NCBI GenBank assembly: GCA_021734725.1 | Contig: JAIPIM010000193.1 | Span: 1 to 7,789 of the forward strand | Length of the DNA: 7,789 nt | Reading direction: 5' to 3' | Source: Minisyncoccota bacterium | GTDB taxonomy: Bacteria > Verrucomicrobiota > Lentisphaeria > Oligosphaerales > MVZH01 | Part shown: positions 5,610-7,789 of the stretch, piece by piece | Layout: every line of letters starts with the position of its first letter | How positions within the stretch are numbered: position 1 is the stretch's first letter | Notes under the pieces: model-generated | What the model was told of the DNA's origin: nothing | The model's input: only the letters and a program-made list of their open reading frames with translations | Database searches by the model: none | Position numbers and translations under genes: made by a program

Positions 5610-7621
5610 CAAGCATGTCAAAAAAAGAGGCCACAAAACGAGCCGCTGAATTGCGGGAGGAATTGGCGTACCATAATCACCGATATTATGTACTGGATGA
5701 CCCAGTCATCTCCGATGCGGACTATGACGAACTCAAAAACGCGTTGATCGCCATCGAGGATGCCTATCCGGACCTGGTGACTCCCGACAGCCCCACCCAG
5801 CGCGTGGGCGGAGCACCGCGAGACGAACTGGGAACGGTTCACCACGAAACCGCTATGCTCAGCCTCGATTCGGTCCTGGAAGAGGAAGCGTTCCACAGGT
5901 TATATAACAACTGCCTTAAAGAATTGGATCGTGACACGGTGACACTCGTCGCGGAACCTAAGTACGACGGCCTCAGCGTGGAACTGGTTTACAACAAGGG
6001 GACCCTAACGACAGCAAGCACGCGGGGCGACGGACAGACCGGCGAGGATATCACCCCGAATGTCAAGACCATTCACGAAGTTCCTCTGCGATTACGAAAA
6101 ACCAACGGCAGTGTCCCCGACCACCTGGTCGTCCGAGGCGAAGTCTACATGAATAAAAACGAATTCGAAGCGTTCAATAAACAGCAGGAAGGAAAAGGCG
6201 CCAAAACATTTGCCAACCCGCGAAACGCCGCCGCCGGAAGCCTCCGGCAGCTGGATCCGAAAGTTACCGCTCAACGACCGCTTCATATCTTCTGCTGGCA
6301 AATCGGCCCAACGTCCAGCGCTATGCCGAATACGCAGTGGGAATGCCTCGAGTGCCTGAAGAAAATGGGAATGAAAATTGACGATCTCCCAGCCAAACTG
6401 GAACACGCGGAAGAGGCGGTGGAATGGTACCAAAAGTTGCAGAAGGAACGGGACGATCTGCCTTACGAAATCGACGGTTGTGTTTTCAAGGTAAACGATC
6501 TGGTCGCACACGAAACACTGGGCACGCGCACCGCAAGCCCTCGCTGGGCCATCGCCTGGAAGTTCCCGCCGCGACGGAAAACAACACGTATTAAAACGAT
6601 CGAGGCATATGTGGGACGAACCGGCGCATTGACGCCGGTGGCAACGCTCGAACCCGTGCATATCGGAGGGGTCGAGGTAACCCATGTCTCACTACACAAT
6701 CAAGACGAAATCGACCGTAAAGACATTCGGGTGGGCGACCATGTCCTCGTGGAACGCGCCGGAGACGTCATCCCGCACGTGGTCAAGTCCATACCCGATA
6801 AACGAAGCGGTGACGAGAAAAAATACGTACTGCCCGATACATGCCCGTCCTGCGGCGGCCCTGTTGTCCGTCCCAAAGGAGAGGCTATCGCCCGGTGCAC
6901 CAACGTATCGTGCCCAGCGCAAATTAAACAGCGCATCATGCACTTCGGCTCGAAAGGCGCTCTCGATATCGACGGGCTCGGCGAAAAACTGGTGGCACAA
7001 CTGGTGGATACCGAGAAAGTGACGGAACTTACCGATGTGCTCGAACTCACTAAGGACGACCTGACGGAGCTGGAGCGTATGGCGGATACAAGTGCCGACA
7101 ACCTGCTTCACGCCATCCGGGAGGCAAAGGGAAAAGTCACGCTGGCTCGCCTCGTCTACGGGCTGGGGATCCCCCATGTGGGAAAAGCAGGGGCCAGGCA
7201 GCTGGCCGCGGCGTTCGGATCCCTCGACAATCTCCTGGATGCAACGGTAAATGATTTTCTGGCACTGGACGATATGGGAACGATTATGGCGGAAGCCATT
7301 CACGCATGGTGCACCAATGACCGCAACCGAAAGGTCGTTAAAGAGCTTCAACGGCAAGGGATCAATCCAACGGCCGAGAAACGCGGCGACCGGCTCGCCG
7401 GTACCACCATCGTTGTAACTGGTACACTGGAATCCATGACGCGCGACGAGGCGCGAGAGGCCATCCAGGCACAGGGAGGCAACCCCACCGGCAACGTCTC
7501 CGGAAACACCGATTACCTGGTGGTCGGCGCCAATCCCGGCTCTACCAAGCAGCAAGACGCCGATAAGCACGGCGTCAATACCATTGACGAAAAGGAATTT
7601 CTTAAGCTCCTGGGCAGATAG
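5606..7621 (+). CDS. ligA: NAD+-dependent DNA ligase
   Basis: LigA seals nicks with 3'-OH and 5'-phosphate ends using NAD+, in replication and excision repair. From ATG 5606 it is 671 residues, the same length as E. coli LigA. Domains in order: Ia (YHNHRYYVLDDPVISDADYD, 22-41), adenylation core with EPKYDG (Lys119 the adenylated lysine), TRGDGxTGEDIT (139-150), ANPRNAAAGSLRQ (203-215), EIDGCVFKVN (288-297) and WKFPP; OB fold (VGRTGALTPVA, 336-346; ERAGDVIP); a four-Cys zinc finger at Cys413, 416, 431 and 436; helix-hairpin-helix region (about 450-585); BRCT domain (about 597-671). The hairpin usually reading ERMGxKSA is ERMADTSA here. The chosen start forms the ATGA overlap with polX; ATG 5615 is an in-frame alternative and an upstream frame extension to 5534 lies inside polX and lacks family similarity. 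Confidence 0.97.
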   Translation: MTSMSKKEATKRAAELREELAYHNHRYYVLDDPVISDADYDELKNALIAIEDAYPDLVTPDSPTQRVGGAPRDELGTVHHETAMLSLDSVLEEEAFHRLYNNCLKELDRDTVTLVAEPKYDGLSVELVYNKGTLTTASTRGDGQTGEDITPNVKTIHEVPLRLRKTNGSVPDHLVVRGEVYMNKNEFEAFNKQQEGKGAKTFANPRNAAAGSLRQLDPKVTAQRPLHIFCWQIGPTSSAMPNTQWECLECLKKMGMKIDDLPAKLEHAEEAVEWYQKLQKERDDLPYEIDGCVFKVNDLVAHETLGTRTASPRWAIAWKFPPRRKTTRIKTIEAYVGRTGALTPVATLEPVHIGGVEVTHVSLHNQDEIDRKDIRVGDHVLVERAGDVIPHVVKSIPDKRSGDEKKYVLPDTCPSCGGPVVRPKGEAIARCTNVSCPAQIKQRIMHFGSKGALDIDGLGEKLVAQLVDTEKVTELTDVLELTKDDLTELERMADTSADNLLHAIREAKGKVTLARLVYGLGIPHVGKAGARQLAAAFGSLDNLLDATVNDFLALDDMGTIMAEAIHAWCTNDRNRKVVKELQRQGINPTAEKRGDRLAGTTIVVTGTLESMTRDEAREAIQAQGGNPTGNVSGNTDYLVVGANPGSTKQQDADKHGVNTIDEKEFLKLLGR

Positions 7622-7642
7622 ACTCTTGCAATAAGGCCTTCC

Positions 7643-7789
7643 ATGAGGCTCTTGAAAAAACACGACGATGACCTTCAAGCAATCGCGGCCGGCATAAAAC
7701 AATGCACGGCCTGCCCCTTGCACAAGACGCGAACGCACGCCGTGCCCGGAGAGGGTCCCTCAGACGCGAACATTGTGCTGATCGGCGAA
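7643..7789 (+). CDS. Family 4 (Fe-S) uracil-DNA glycosylase, N-terminal part, truncated by window edge
   Basis: Family 4 UDGs remove uracil from DNA, leaving an abasic site, and carry a [4Fe-4S] cluster. Only the first 49 residues are in view. They show the family's start: a short helix, then CTACPLHKTR at 21-30 with two of the cluster cysteines (Cys21 and Cys24), then AVPGEGPSDANIVLIGE at 33-49, which leads into the GEAPG active-site loop that would begin at the cut. ATG 7643 has AAGG at 7633-7636, 6 nt upstream. The gap after ligA is 21 bp with no terminator, so it should be co-transcribed with polX and ligA. Related Fe-S UDG-fold families (such as family 5 or the phage SPO1 polymerase-related proteins) share this N-terminus, so the exact subfamily is not settled here. 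Confidence 0.85.
   Translation, partial: MRLLKKHDDDLQAIAAGIKQCTACPLHKTRTHAVPGEGPSDANIVLIGE

Noticed and set aside
6692..7738. 348-residue minus-strand frame opposite ligA
   Set aside because: Antisense shadow of ligA and the ligA-UDG junction, with no family features.

Overview
The window looks like a stretch of a proteobacterial, probably gammaproteobacterial, chromosome of moderate GC content. The evidence is an AceE-type homodimeric pyruvate dehydrogenase E1 followed on the same strand by a lipoyl-domain E2 (aceE-aceF order), plus a LigA of the usual bacterial length. The lineage call is an inference from gene type only; no rRNA or tRNA gene is present to anchor it.

Layout. On the minus strand, 3451 to 767 encodes the complete E1 component (aceE). 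A 287-bp gap rich in inverted repeats (480-766) follows, and then the 5' part of aceF (479 to 1), which runs off the left edge within its interdomain linker. On the plus strand, 3891 to 7789 carries a tight run of three DNA-repair genes. These are a PolX-family DNA polymerase with a C-terminal PHP domain (3891-5609), the NAD+-dependent DNA ligase ligA (5606-7621, overlapping polX by 4 bp), and, 21 bp later, the start of a family 4 (Fe-S) uracil-DNA glycosylase (7643 onward, cut by the right edge). The divergent aceE-polX gap (3452-3890) holds a candidate aceE promoter with two 18-bp direct repeats upstream and a short remnant resembling the N-terminus of an IS1182-like transposase.

How the genes work together. 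aceE and aceF supply the first two components of the pyruvate dehydrogenase complex (pyruvate to acetyl-CoA). The plus-strand genes could cover base excision repair from uracil removal through gap filling to nick sealing, and their spacing suggests co-transcription and translational coupling.

The coding content is of well-known families, and I do not see an undescribed multi-gene system. The least ordinary features are the compact polX-ligA-udg repair cassette, a 198-bp element with 14-bp perfect terminal inverted repeats between aceE and aceF that carries a TATAAT box facing aceF, the tandem repeats placed like activator sites at aceE, and the strongly charged E2 linker.
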